DNA of 43,675 nucleotides from Geobacteraceae bacterium (GCA_007125165.1 SLDV01000111.1:1-43675), one strand, 5' to 3'; positions 8,965 through 18,410 are shown, counted from the stretch's first letter. Notes: generated by a model not told the origin, from the letters alone. Translations and numbers: made by a program.

Positions 8965-11106
8965 ATGACCCCCCAAAACAGCACTGATGAATCCTTATCC
9001 CCTCTGAACGTCTGCATTCTGTGGCATATGCATCAACCTGATTATCGTGATCCGGTCGGTGGTCAGACTCTGCTTCCCTGGACCTGGCTGCACGGTCTCA
9101 AAGATTACGGTGAAATGCTCGAAACCGTAGCCCAGACCAGGGCCAGGGTAACAATCAACCTGGTTCCTTCCCTGCTTGAGCAGCTCGAACGATATGCCAC
9201 CGACAAAGACCAGGATCGCTGGCTCGAGTTGATTGCCCGTCCTGCTGATAAATTATCGAGTGCAGAGCGACAATTCGTGGTGGAACAGTTTTTTTCCGTA
9301 AACATTGATACCCACATACTGCCGAATCGGCGTTACCAGCAGCTCTATCTTCAGCGCGGGAGTCTGGAGCCAAGCGCCGAGAGTTTCAGTGACCAGGATA
9401 TTCTTGATCTGCAGGTCTGTTTTCTGCTCGCCTGGACCGGCTATCATCTCCGCCGGCGCTCATCTCTGGTGGGCTCCCTGCTGGATCGGGGCGGCCTCTA
9501 TCACGAAGAACACAAGCAGCAACTGATTGTTGTTTGCAAAGAGGAAATTGCCCGGATTATCGATTTCCATCGTGAATTGGAAAGTGAGGGGCTGATTGAA
9601 ATCACTGTCACACCCTATGCCCATCCGATTCTGCCGTTGCTGTGCAATCTGCAGACAGCCTGGGAGCCTTCTCCCGGCTTGCCGCTGCCGGCTGCCGACT
9701 TCCGTCATCCGGACGACGCCCGTCTGCAGGTTCGTGAAGGATTGCGGACGGCAGAGCGGTTTTTCGGCAAACGCCGCCGCGGCATGTGGCCGGCTGAAGG
9801 GGGGGTGAGTCACGAAGCGGTGCTTCTCATGCAGGAAGAGGGCGCCCTGTGGGCGGCTACCGACGAGGATATTCTGGCGCGCAGTCTTGACGGTGGATTG
9901 CGCGATCGCAGTCGTCTCTATCGGTTTTATGAATACGAAGGTCTGCCCCTGATTTTCCGTGATCGTGAACTGTCCGACCGTATAGGTTTTCTTTACGCTA
10001 CCTGGAAAGCATCAGAAGCGGTAGCCGACATCAAGCAGCGACTGCGTCAGATTGCCCGTATGACCCCCGGGGGTACGGTGGCCATCATCCTCGACGGAGA
10101 AAACTGCTGGGAGCGCTATGCTGACAATGGTTACCCGTTTTTACGCGATCTTTATCAGATGCTCCATAAGGACCCCCTGTTCGACATGACAACCATCAGT
10201 GCCGCCCTGGAACAGAGCACACCGGAACCTCTTGCACGCCTGGCCTCCGGATCCTGGATCCGTGGCGATTTTACCACCTGGATCGGTCATCCTGAAGATA
10301 ACGCCGCCTGGCAGATGCTCTATCAGGCCCGCAAGGATACCATCACGGACGAAGTAGAAAAAGCCCTGGCCAACCCCGATGAACCTTTAAGTGGTCTGGT
10401 GCAGGAGTTGCTGCGGGCCGAAGGCAGTGACTGGTTCTGGTGGTTCGGCGACGAACACTCGAGCCTTCAGGCGGATATTTTTGATCGCCTGTTCCGTCTT
10501 CATCTGGAAGGGATGTATCATCTCAAGGGCTTGTCGGTGCCGGCGGCGGTTCAACAGAGAATCAAACCCGGAGTGCGCAGGGTTATCAGTGGATACGAGC
10601 CCTCTGCCTGCTTCACGCCCCATATTGACGGGCGGGTTGGTGATTATTTCGAATGGCTCGCCACCGGCTGTATCGACCTGGCGGTCGGCGGGGCCATGTA
10701 CAGCGGTCGTGAGGGTCTGCAGCATCTCTACTATGGTTACGATAGTGATAACCTTTACTTTCGCATCGATCAGCCTGATCTGCTCAGACGACTGTGTGGT
10801 AAAGACGGCTACTTTGAGTTGCGGTTGAATGGCAGTGGTGTATTTCATGTCTGTTTCAATTTTACCGCTAACAAGGTCAAAATACTGGTCGACGGCAAGC
10901 AGGTTCCCGGAGGCGAGGGAGCCTGTGACAAGATTCTTGAGCTCGCGGTGCCGATCGACTTATTGCAGTTGGAGCAGGGGAAAAGTATCCGTGTGAGCTG
11001 TCATGCTATTCGGCAGCAACGGGAGAATGGTCGCTGGCCAACAGAAGGATATGCGATTTTGTGCTATCGCGGCAGCGCTCTTGATGAAGAAAACTGGTCG
11101 GTTTAA
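8965..11106 (+). CDS. Glycoside hydrolase family 57 protein (alpha-glucan-active amylase/pullulanase type)
   Basis: NVCILWHMHQPDYRDPVGGQTLLPWTWLHGLKDYGEML, GMWPAEGGVSHEAVLLMQEEG, ILDGENCWERY are GH57 signatures. Track start 8818 lies in the repeat; ATG 8965 follows an 'aaaagga' RBS-like site. Confidence 0.92.
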   Translation: MTPQNSTDESLSPLNVCILWHMHQPDYRDPVGGQTLLPWTWLHGLKDYGEMLETVAQTRARVTINLVPSLLEQLERYATDKDQDRWLELIARPADKLSSAERQFVVEQFFSVNIDTHILPNRRYQQLYLQRGSLEPSAESFSDQDILDLQVCFLLAWTGYHLRRRSSLVGSLLDRGGLYHEEHKQQLIVVCKEEIARIIDFHRELESEGLIEITVTPYAHPILPLLCNLQTAWEPSPGLPLPAADFRHPDDARLQVREGLRTAERFFGKRRRGMWPAEGGVSHEAVLLMQEEGALWAATDEDILARSLDGGLRDRSRLYRFYEYEGLPLIFRDRELSDRIGFLYATWKASEAVADIKQRLRQIARMTPGGTVAIILDGENCWERYADNGYPFLRDLYQMLHKDPLFDMTTISAALEQSTPEPLARLASGSWIRGDFTTWIGHPEDNAAWQMLYQARKDTITDEVEKALANPDEPLSGLVQELLRAEGSDWFWWFGDEHSSLQADIFDRLFRLHLEGMYHLKGLSVPAAVQQRIKPGVRRVISGYEPSACFTPHIDGRVGDYFEWLATGCIDLAVGGAMYSGREGLQHLYYGYDSDNLYFRIDQPDLLRRLCGKDGYFELRLNGSGVFHVCFNFTANKVKILVDGKQVPGGEGACDKILELAVPIDLLQLEQGKSIRVSCHAIRQQRENGRWPTEGYAILCYRGSALDEENWSV

Positions 11107-11127
11107 CGGATTGAAAGGATAGATACT

Positions 11128-12204
11128 TTGTCTGAATTACGTTGGGATCCACTGAAGAACAGTTGGGTTATTATGACCCTTGGAGACAGCCGTCGCCCCC
11201 AGCAGTTTCTCCAGAAGCGCCTGGGCCCCTGTGATCCGCAGGGTTCTGACTATGAGCGCCTTCAGATGCAGGACGCGAACTGTCCCTTGTGCAGTGGCAA
11301 CGAGGGGCGTACCGCACCCGAGATCATTGCCTGTCGTCCGCAGGGGAGCGCTCCTAACGAGCCGGGCTGGAATGTGCGGGTGATCCCCAACAAGTTTCCG
11401 GCCTTACGGATTGAAGGTGTGCTGGAAAATCGAGCCGAAGGACTCTACGATCGGATGAACGGCATCGGCGCCCACGAACTGATCATCGAAACACCTGATC
11501 ACAACAAATCACTTGCCGATCTGACTGAAGCCGGGATAACCGATGTTCTCAAAGCCTATCGCTCCCGGATGCTTGATCTGCGCAAGGACAGTCGTTTTCG
11601 CTATATTTTTGTCTTCAAAAACCATGGTGTCGGCACCTCTTCCAACGTCTCCCACTCCCACTCCCAGTTGATGGCAGTGCCTCTGGTGCCACCGCTTATT
11701 GCCAACGAGTTGGAATACTGCCGCCGGCACTTTCAGCAGAAAGAACGCTGCCTGGTCTGTGACCTGATCCGCCAGGAACAGCAGAGCAAGTCACGTATTG
11801 TCAGCGATGACGGTAATTTCATTGTTTATGCCCCTTACGCATCGCGTTTTCCCTTTGAGCTGATGGTTGCTCCTTTGACCCATCATCATGATTTTGCCCA
11901 GCAGAGTGACCAGCAACTGCAATTTTTAGCCAGAACCTTGCGCGATATTCTGCGGCGGTTGCGCTCAACCCTCAGGGATCCGGCTTATTCCCTGATATTG
12001 CACAGTTCTCCACCACGGCATGCGCGTATGGGGCGTCCCGACTATTGGGAATCTCTACCTTATGATTATCACTGGCATATTGAGCTGGCTCCCAAGCTGA
12101 CGCGTCTGACCGGTTTTGAATGGGGTTACGGTTTTCACACCAATCCAACCTCTCCGGAAGAAGCTGCGGAGTTTCTCCGCAGCGCCGAACCGGAGTCTGA
12201 ATAA
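11128..12204 (+). CDS. galT: Galactose-1-phosphate uridylyltransferase family protein (GalT-like, HIT superfamily)
   Basis: TTG start; SELRWDPLKNSWVIMTLGDSRRPQQF, CPLCSGNE, FKNHGVGTSSNVSHSHSQLMAVPLVPP, and HWHIELAPKLTRLTGFEWGYGFHTNPTSPEEAAEFLR. Confidence 0.88.
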   Translation: MSELRWDPLKNSWVIMTLGDSRRPQQFLQKRLGPCDPQGSDYERLQMQDANCPLCSGNEGRTAPEIIACRPQGSAPNEPGWNVRVIPNKFPALRIEGVLENRAEGLYDRMNGIGAHELIIETPDHNKSLADLTEAGITDVLKAYRSRMLDLRKDSRFRYIFVFKNHGVGTSSNVSHSHSQLMAVPLVPPLIANELEYCRRHFQQKERCLVCDLIRQEQQSKSRIVSDDGNFIVYAPYASRFPFELMVAPLTHHHDFAQQSDQQLQFLARTLRDILRRLRSTLRDPAYSLILHSSPPRHARMGRPDYWESLPYDYHWHIELAPKLTRLTGFEWGYGFHTNPTSPEEAAEFLRSAEPESE

Positions 12205-15200
12205 TGACATCGCAAGAAACCTTTTCCCGGCGTCATTATCCGCTTGACCTCCATTGCAGTCGCAGGGTGTGGGATGCGACCGATCTGACCGGCTGCTTTC
12301 GTCGTGATCCACGACCTTCACGTACCTTCATGCGTCATCTGCTGGCCGATTTTTTGCGCCGTGATTCAGACGTTGCTGTCACCGCCGCCGAACTTGAGCT
12401 GCTGGCGGTACTGAATCAGGGGCTGCGAGAGGTGGCTGCCGATTTTTTGCGCCGCCGCCGCTGTCGGGTCTATCGGGGCAAACTGGAGATTGGTAATACC
12501 CACTTGTCCCTGCCGGGCCTGGACGCGAGCCTTGAGCACTTTATCGGTTTTTTTCCGGTTCTGCCACTGGAGTTGGAACCGGCTGAACCTGCGACTTATC
12601 TAGAGCAATTGAACGAGCGGGGCGAATGGATCGATCTGCTGCTTGAATTAATTCTGCTCTATGTCCAGAGTCATAATCCAGCGCTGGGCAGACCCCGTTC
12701 TCTGTTTGCTGCAGAAGAAGAGCAGTTGCGCCGGTTGAGTGCCTACGAGAAGCATCTGGCCCTGTTCGATCAGGCCCTGCCTGTTATCGATGACGGTTAT
12801 GCCGATCAGCCACAAACGCTACTGGCCCGGTTGCTTGATCCTCTGCGCAAGGGCAAGAACCTCTCCGCCCAGATTCAGTTGCTGCGTGACACCTGGGCAG
12901 ATCTGCTGCCAGCGGAATTGCTGGCCCGCATCGGCCTGGCTATCGAGCAGTTTCAGGTCGAAGGGCACAAGCGGGGCTTCCCCGGTCCGCCGGATGTCAC
13001 CCCCCTCGATCCGGCCGCCTACAGCACGGATCATGAATACGCAAGCTTTACCGCTGACCTGGCGTGGATGCCGCGCGCCGTACTGCTGGCCAAATCGGTC
13101 TACGTCTGGCTCGAGCAACTGTCACGGCGCTATCAGCGACCGATTTACAGCCTCGATCAGATTCCTGACGAGGAACTCGATGCTCTGGTCAATTACGGCT
13201 TTACCAGCCTGTGGTTGATCGGCATCTGGAAGCGTTCACAGGCGTCTCTTAAAGTCAAAAACCTCTGTGGCCAGCAGGATGTTGCTGCTTCAGCCTATGC
13301 CATCGATGACTACGTTATAGACGAAAAGCTCGGCGGCGAACCGGCCTTTGAGCAACTGCGTCATCGCTGCCTCCAGCGCGGGCTTGATCTGGCCTGTGAT
13401 GTAGTTACCAACCACACCGGTATAGAGTCGGCCTGGTTACGTGAACACCCTGACTGGTTCATCCAACTTCACTATCCTCCTTATCCCGGCTATCGCTTTA
13501 CCGGGCCGGATTTGAGCAGCAGTCCGGATTACAGCATTCAGATTGAGGACGGTTACTACGACAACAGTGAAGCGGCGGTGGTTTGTCGCTATCAGCACCG
13601 CCATAGCAGCGAGGTACGTTACATCTACCACGGTAACGATGGTACCCACCTGCCCTGGAACGATACTGTGCAGCTCAACTATCTTCTTGCCGATGTGCGA
13701 GAGGCGATGATTCAACTTATCATCCGCGTGGCGCAGCGTTTTCGCATTATCCGCTTTGACGCCGCCATGACCCTTGCCAAGCGGCACTTTCAACGCCTTT
13801 GGTATCCGCTGCCGGGTGCGGCTGGTGGCGTACCGTCACGCAGCGATCATGCCTTGAGCCAGGAGGAATTCAACCGTTATTTTCCGGTCGAATTCTGGCG
13901 TGAGCTGGTTGACCGGGTGCAGCTTGAAGTCCCCGACACCCTGCTGGTAGCCGAAGCTTTCTGGCTGATGGAAGGCTACTTTGTCCGTACCCTGGGGATG
14001 CATCGGGTTTACAACAGTGCTTTCATGAATATGCTGATGCAGGAGGAGAACGCTAAATACCGCCAGACCATCAAGAATATCCTGCAGTTTGACCCGGCGA
14101 TTCTGCAGCGCTTTGTCAATTTTATGAGTAATCCCGATGAGGAACCGGCTGTCGAACAGTTTGGCGATGGGGATAAATATTTCTGTGTTGCTACCATGCT
14201 AGCCACCATGCCCGGCCTGCCCATGTTCGGACATGGACAGATCGAGGGATTGCGTGAGAAGTACGGTATGGAGTATCTGGCGCCACGCTGGGACGAGCCG
14301 GTCGACCAGCCATTGCTTGCGCGCCACCGCGCCAGAATCTTTCCCCTGCTGCGTCAGCGTGCCCTGTTCAGCGGTGCGGAAGCGTTTCAACTGTATGACT
14401 TTGAATCGTTTTACGGGGTCGAAGAGGATGTCTTTGTTTACAGCAACCAGCTTGAACAGCTCCGGGTGCTGGTGATCTGTAATAACTCGGCCAAGGGCAT
14501 CACCGGGCGCATTGGTGCGCCGGTCGGCATGGCTGACCGTGCCGGGCGCGATGTCGTTGACGCTTGTGCCATTGACTGCAGTAGCGATTTTGTCGTTATA
14601 AGCGACCTGACGGACAACTTGCAGTATCTGCAACCGGCTGCTTCCTTGCGGCGGGGGGGCGAATTTCAGCTCGAGCCCTACAGCTTCCGAGTGTTTGGCG
14701 GTTTCGCCCCGCGTAAAGATGAAGATGGTCGCTGGCAGCGTCTCTGGCAGCAGTATGGTGATCGCGGCGTGCGCCACCTGTGGCTCGAGCATGACGGGCT
14801 GTTGCTTGAACCAGCATGGCCCCTGGTGGAAGAATTATTGACATTGCCGCAGCCGCAACGGGCCCGCCGACAGGTACGCCGATTGCTGACGGAGTTGGCG
14901 GCTATTTATGATTCACACCCTCTGGACAGGATGACAACCAGCTATTTACTGGAAGTTGCCACCCGTGGGAGATATACGGATATTCAGATCGATAGCGACG
15001 GGTACGCGGACTTTGCTGCTTTTCTGGATCAGGCCGACTCCGAAACCGGCTGGTTCCGATTGCTCGACCGGATCAGTAACCAGCGCAAACTGCGGGCATT
15101 GCTGGGGTGCCATTTTTATGATTATACCGACTGGTGTGTAAAGCAGGATATGGAACGCTTCTGCCTGGTGCTGTTGCAATATCAATTGTTCAGTCGCCGC

Positions 15201-16847
15201 GCGCAACTATCTGCTGATTTCCCTGCGTTGATCGATCTGGTCATCGCTTTCCTGCGCCGCATTGCCGGGCTCAAACGCACCGCTGAAAAAGTCGGCTATC
15301 GCACCGATCACCTGGTGGAGATGCTCGATCCGCAACCGGCGTTGGCAAAACCGTTGTCGGTCAAAGCTGAGGGGCTCAAGATTCTGTTCGTCGCCTCCGA
15401 GGCGGCTCCTTATGCCAAATCCGGCGGTCTGGCTGATGTCGCCGGATCCTTGCCCCGTGCCCTGCGTCTGCTTGGCCACGATGTACGGGTGGTGATACCG
15501 GCCTATCCACAGACTGAAAACGCGTCGGTGATTCCCCGTAAGGCGCCCCACAGCGTTGAAATTACTCTTGAAGGGGTCGCCAGGCGTGCGAGCTTGAAGC
15601 AGGCGGTTTTTGACGGAGTACCATACTGGTTCATCGATACCCCGGAGCTTTATCAACGCGATGGCCTGTATTCTGGTCCTGACGGCGATTACGCTGACAA
15701 TGGTCTGCGCTTTGGTTTTTTCTGTCGAGCATTGCTGGAAGCAGCACGCAGCACCGATTTTCAGCCTGATCTGATTCATCTGCATGACTGGCAGACCGGA
15801 CTGGTGCCGGTATTGCTAAAAACCAGTTACGGCAAGGATCCCTTCTTTGCCCATACGCGCACCCTGCTGACCATTCACAACCTCGGCTACCATGGTACCT
15901 TCCCGTTTTCCCTGCTGCGTCAACTGGAGCTGCCCGGAGATCTGACCAGCCCGGCGGCTCTGGAGTATTACGGCAATCTGTCCCTGCTCAAAGGCGGTAT
16001 CGTCTTCTCCGATCTGGTTAATACCGTATCACCAACCTACTGCCGCGAAATCCAGACAGAGGATCAGGGCTATGGCCTTGACGGGTTGCTGCGCGAGCGT
16101 AGCGCGCATCTCCACGGTATTCTCAATGCCCTTGACGATCGTATCTGGAATCCCGCCCATGACCCGGCGTTGCCGCATAACTACTCTGTGCGTCAGCTCA
16201 AGAACAAATGGAAGTGCAAAGCCCTGTTACAGCAGGAACTGGGGCTGGAAGTCAGGGCGGATATGCCGCTGGTGGTGGTGATCAGCCGTCTGGATCGACA
16301 GAAGGGAGTCAATCTGATCGAGAGTATCTGGCCTCAGTTGCTGGAACGTCCCCTGCAGTTTGCCCTGCTCGGTTCAGGCACCCCCGACGCCATGCGTTTC
16401 TGGCGGGAGCGTCAGGGGGTAAATCCGGAGCAGGTTTCGATCAATCTGACCTTCAACGAGGGACTTTCGCGGCGGTTGTACGCAGCGGCTGATCTGTTGC
16501 TGGTCCCGAGCCTGTACGAGCCCTGCGGTCTGACCCAGATGATCGCGCTGAAATACGGTGCCCTGCCTCTGGTGCGTCGTACCGGTGGGTTGGCAGATAC
16601 CGTTGTCGACATTGACGAACATCCTGCCGGCGGTAACGGTTTTGTGTTTGACCATTTTGACCCCTGGGTGTTGCTCGATACCATCGACCGGGCGCTGCGT
16701 CATTACAACGAGCCGGATATCTGGACCAAGCTGATCAAGCGCGGCATGCGTCAGGATTTCAGTTGGGCACCATCAGCGCGGGAATATCTCAGGCTCTACC
16801 AGCGTATGACCGGAAGGCAGGTTGCTCGGGAGGAAGTAAGGGGGTAG
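12204..16847 (+). CDS. Fusion protein: N-terminal uncharacterised region + GH13 alpha-amylase-type domain + C-terminal GT5 glycogen synthase (GlgA)
   Basis: GH13 part: VTNHTGIESAW, RFDAAMTLAKRH, TLLVAEAFWLMEGYFVRTLGMHRVYNSAFMNML, FMSNPDEEPAVEQFG. GT5 part from about 15376: LKILFVASEAAPYAKSGGLADVAGSLPRAL ... PSLYEPCGLTQMIALKYGALPLVRRTGGLADTV. One uninterrupted 1547-aa frame, overlapping the galT stop by one base. Confidence 0.93.
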   Translation: MTSQETFSRRHYPLDLHCSRRVWDATDLTGCFRRDPRPSRTFMRHLLADFLRRDSDVAVTAAELELLAVLNQGLREVAADFLRRRRCRVYRGKLEIGNTHLSLPGLDASLEHFIGFFPVLPLELEPAEPATYLEQLNERGEWIDLLLELILLYVQSHNPALGRPRSLFAAEEEQLRRLSAYEKHLALFDQALPVIDDGYADQPQTLLARLLDPLRKGKNLSAQIQLLRDTWADLLPAELLARIGLAIEQFQVEGHKRGFPGPPDVTPLDPAAYSTDHEYASFTADLAWMPRAVLLAKSVYVWLEQLSRRYQRPIYSLDQIPDEELDALVNYGFTSLWLIGIWKRSQASLKVKNLCGQQDVAASAYAIDDYVIDEKLGGEPAFEQLRHRCLQRGLDLACDVVTNHTGIESAWLREHPDWFIQLHYPPYPGYRFTGPDLSSSPDYSIQIEDGYYDNSEAAVVCRYQHRHSSEVRYIYHGNDGTHLPWNDTVQLNYLLADVREAMIQLIIRVAQRFRIIRFDAAMTLAKRHFQRLWYPLPGAAGGVPSRSDHALSQEEFNRYFPVEFWRELVDRVQLEVPDTLLVAEAFWLMEGYFVRTLGMHRVYNSAFMNMLMQEENAKYRQTIKNILQFDPAILQRFVNFMSNPDEEPAVEQFGDGDKYFCVATMLATMPGLPMFGHGQIEGLREKYGMEYLAPRWDEPVDQPLLARHRARIFPLLRQRALFSGAEAFQLYDFESFYGVEEDVFVYSNQLEQLRVLVICNNSAKGITGRIGAPVGMADRAGRDVVDACAIDCSSDFVVISDLTDNLQYLQPAASLRRGGEFQLEPYSFRVFGGFAPRKDEDGRWQRLWQQYGDRGVRHLWLEHDGLLLEPAWPLVEELLTLPQPQRARRQVRRLLTELAAIYDSHPLDRMTTSYLLEVATRGRYTDIQIDSDGYADFAAFLDQADSETGWFRLLDRISNQRKLRALLGCHFYDYTDWCVKQDMERFCLVLLQYQLFSRRAQLSADFPALIDLVIAFLRRIAGLKRTAEKVGYRTDHLVEMLDPQPALAKPLSVKAEGLKILFVASEAAPYAKSGGLADVAGSLPRALRLLGHDVRVVIPAYPQTENASVIPRKAPHSVEITLEGVARRASLKQAVFDGVPYWFIDTPELYQRDGLYSGPDGDYADNGLRFGFFCRALLEAARSTDFQPDLIHLHDWQTGLVPVLLKTSYGKDPFFAHTRTLLTIHNLGYHGTFPFSLLRQLELPGDLTSPAALEYYGNLSLLKGGIVFSDLVNTVSPTYCREIQTEDQGYGLDGLLRERSAHLHGILNALDDRIWNPAHDPALPHNYSVRQLKNKWKCKALLQQELGLEVRADMPLVVVISRLDRQKGVNLIESIWPQLLERPLQFALLGSGTPDAMRFWRERQGVNPEQVSINLTFNEGLSRRLYAAADLLLVPSLYEPCGLTQMIALKYGALPLVRRTGGLADTVVDIDEHPAGGNGFVFDHFDPWVLLDTIDRALRHYNEPDIWTKLIKRGMRQDFSWAPSAREYLRLYQRMTGRQVAREEVRG

Positions 16848-16850
16848 CTG

Positions 16851-18167
16851 ATGAGTTACGCAGTAAAAGGTGTGTTCTGGATCGGGGTGTATCTGCTCCT
16901 GATACTGGCCCCGTTGGCCATTCTGCTGATCGAACCGGTTCCCCCCGGTAACGGCTTCTGGTGGGATGTCTCTCTGGCACTGGGGTTCGCCGGCACGGCC
17001 ATGATGGGCATCCTGTTTCTTCAGACCGCCCGCTTCCGTCGGGCCTCGGCTCCTTTCGGCATCGACATTATTTACTATTTTCACCGTCAGATTGCCCTGA
17101 TTGCCCTTTTTTTTATTCTCGCTCATCCACTGATTCTCCTCATTCTCAAACCGCAGCTGGTTGAATTGTTCAAGCCGGGGGTGGCCCCCGGGCACCTCTG
17201 GGGTGCTGTTGTTTCCACCCTGGCGCTGGTGGCGCTGGTGGTGACATCGATCTGGCGCAAACAGCTCAATCTTGATTATGACCTCTGGCGGGTTCTGCAT
17301 GCAGTGCTGGCAGTCGTGGCGCTTGGTCTGGCGATCTGGCATGTCCTCGGCGTCGGTCACTATGTCGACACATCGTGGCGTAAACAGTTATGGGGGACGT
17401 TCTCCCTCTCATGGTTGCTGCTGCTGGTGTATGTGCGACTGATGAAACCCTGGGCCCAGTTGCGCCACCCCTATCGGGTTGCCGAGGTCAAACAGGAGAG
17501 GGCGGATAGCTGGAGTCTGACCATCGAACCGGATGGTCATGATGGCTTGCGCTTTGAACCGGGCCAATTTGCCTGGCTGACCCTCGGCAATTCACCCTTT
17601 GCCCTCAAAGAACATCCCTTTTCTTTTTCCGGCAGCGCCGAAAAAGTTCCGACCCTGACGTTTACTATCAAGGAGTTGGGTGACTTCAGCAGCACCATCA
17701 AGCATGTTAAGCCCCGCCAAATTGCCTATATTGATGGCCCCTATGGCGCTTTCAGCCCTGACCGCATGGATGCCACCGGCTTTGTCCTGATTGCCGGTGG
17801 CATCGGCATTGCGCCGATGATGTCGATGCTGCGAACCTTTGCCGACCGCAAAGAGCAACGTCCGCTCAAGCTGTTATACGCCTATAATACCTGGGAGCGT
17901 CTGACCTTTCGAGAAGAGCTGCAGGAGCTTGAGCAGCAGCTCAACCTCGAAATAATCTGGCTGTTGAAGGATCCCCCGCCAGGCTGGCAAGGAGAATCCG
18001 GGCTGATTACCGGCGATCTGCTGCAACGCCGCCTGCCACTGACCGATCCGGAGCAGTCTTACCTTATTTGCGGACCGGTCAAGATGATCGAGCTGACGGA
18101 AAAGCTTCTGCACCAGAGTGGGGTTCCGCTGGCGCGGATTCATTCGGAATTGTTTGACATGGTATAA
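16851..18167 (+). CDS. Ferric reductase-like transmembrane protein with FAD- and NAD-binding oxidoreductase domains
   Basis: Several TM stretches with histidines (DIIYYFHRQIALIALFFILAHPLILL, VLHAVLAVVALGLAIWHVLGVGHY), then FEPGQFAWLTLG...KEHPFSFSG...GPYGAFS...FVLIAGGIGIAPMMSML...SYLICGPVKMIE. Confidence 0.9.
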   Translation: MSYAVKGVFWIGVYLLLILAPLAILLIEPVPPGNGFWWDVSLALGFAGTAMMGILFLQTARFRRASAPFGIDIIYYFHRQIALIALFFILAHPLILLILKPQLVELFKPGVAPGHLWGAVVSTLALVALVVTSIWRKQLNLDYDLWRVLHAVLAVVALGLAIWHVLGVGHYVDTSWRKQLWGTFSLSWLLLLVYVRLMKPWAQLRHPYRVAEVKQERADSWSLTIEPDGHDGLRFEPGQFAWLTLGNSPFALKEHPFSFSGSAEKVPTLTFTIKELGDFSSTIKHVKPRQIAYIDGPYGAFSPDRMDATGFVLIAGGIGIAPMMSMLRTFADRKEQRPLKLLYAYNTWERLTFREELQELEQQLNLEIIWLLKDPPPGWQGESGLITGDLLQRRLPLTDPEQSYLICGPVKMIELTEKLLHQSGVPLARIHSELFDMV

Positions 18168-18313
18168 TTACAGTTGAGGCTTTTTTGTCCACGGAAAACA
18201 TGAAAAGACACGGAAGGTTAAACGATTATTTTTGCCGGTTTGGTTCGCGCCTTCCAAATTTTCCAGGGACAGTTTTTTCTTTCCAGGATAACCCCTGTTG
18301 GAGGAGCAACTGG

Positions 18314-18406
18314 ATGAGACTGTTGTTTGCTAATCTGCTGGCCTGGGTGACCGGGGTGCTCATTGTGGTAATGGTAGTGCTGTTTGCCTGGCTGCAGAAC
18401 GGCTGA
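18314..18406 (+). CDS. Possible small single-TM protein (30 aa)
   Basis: RBS-like ggaggagcaactggATG; MRLLFANLLAWVTGVLIVVMVVLFAWLQNG; ends 4 nt before the amrS start. Confidence 0.5.
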   Translation: MRLLFANLLAWVTGVLIVVMVVLFAWLQNG

Positions 18407-18410
18407 TGCG

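Noticed and set aside
13437-15785. Long antisense ORFs inside the GH13-GT5 gene (13437..13793, 14199..14792, 15207..15785)
   Set aside because: Shadow ORFs of a high-GC coding region; the sense frame carries the family motifs.
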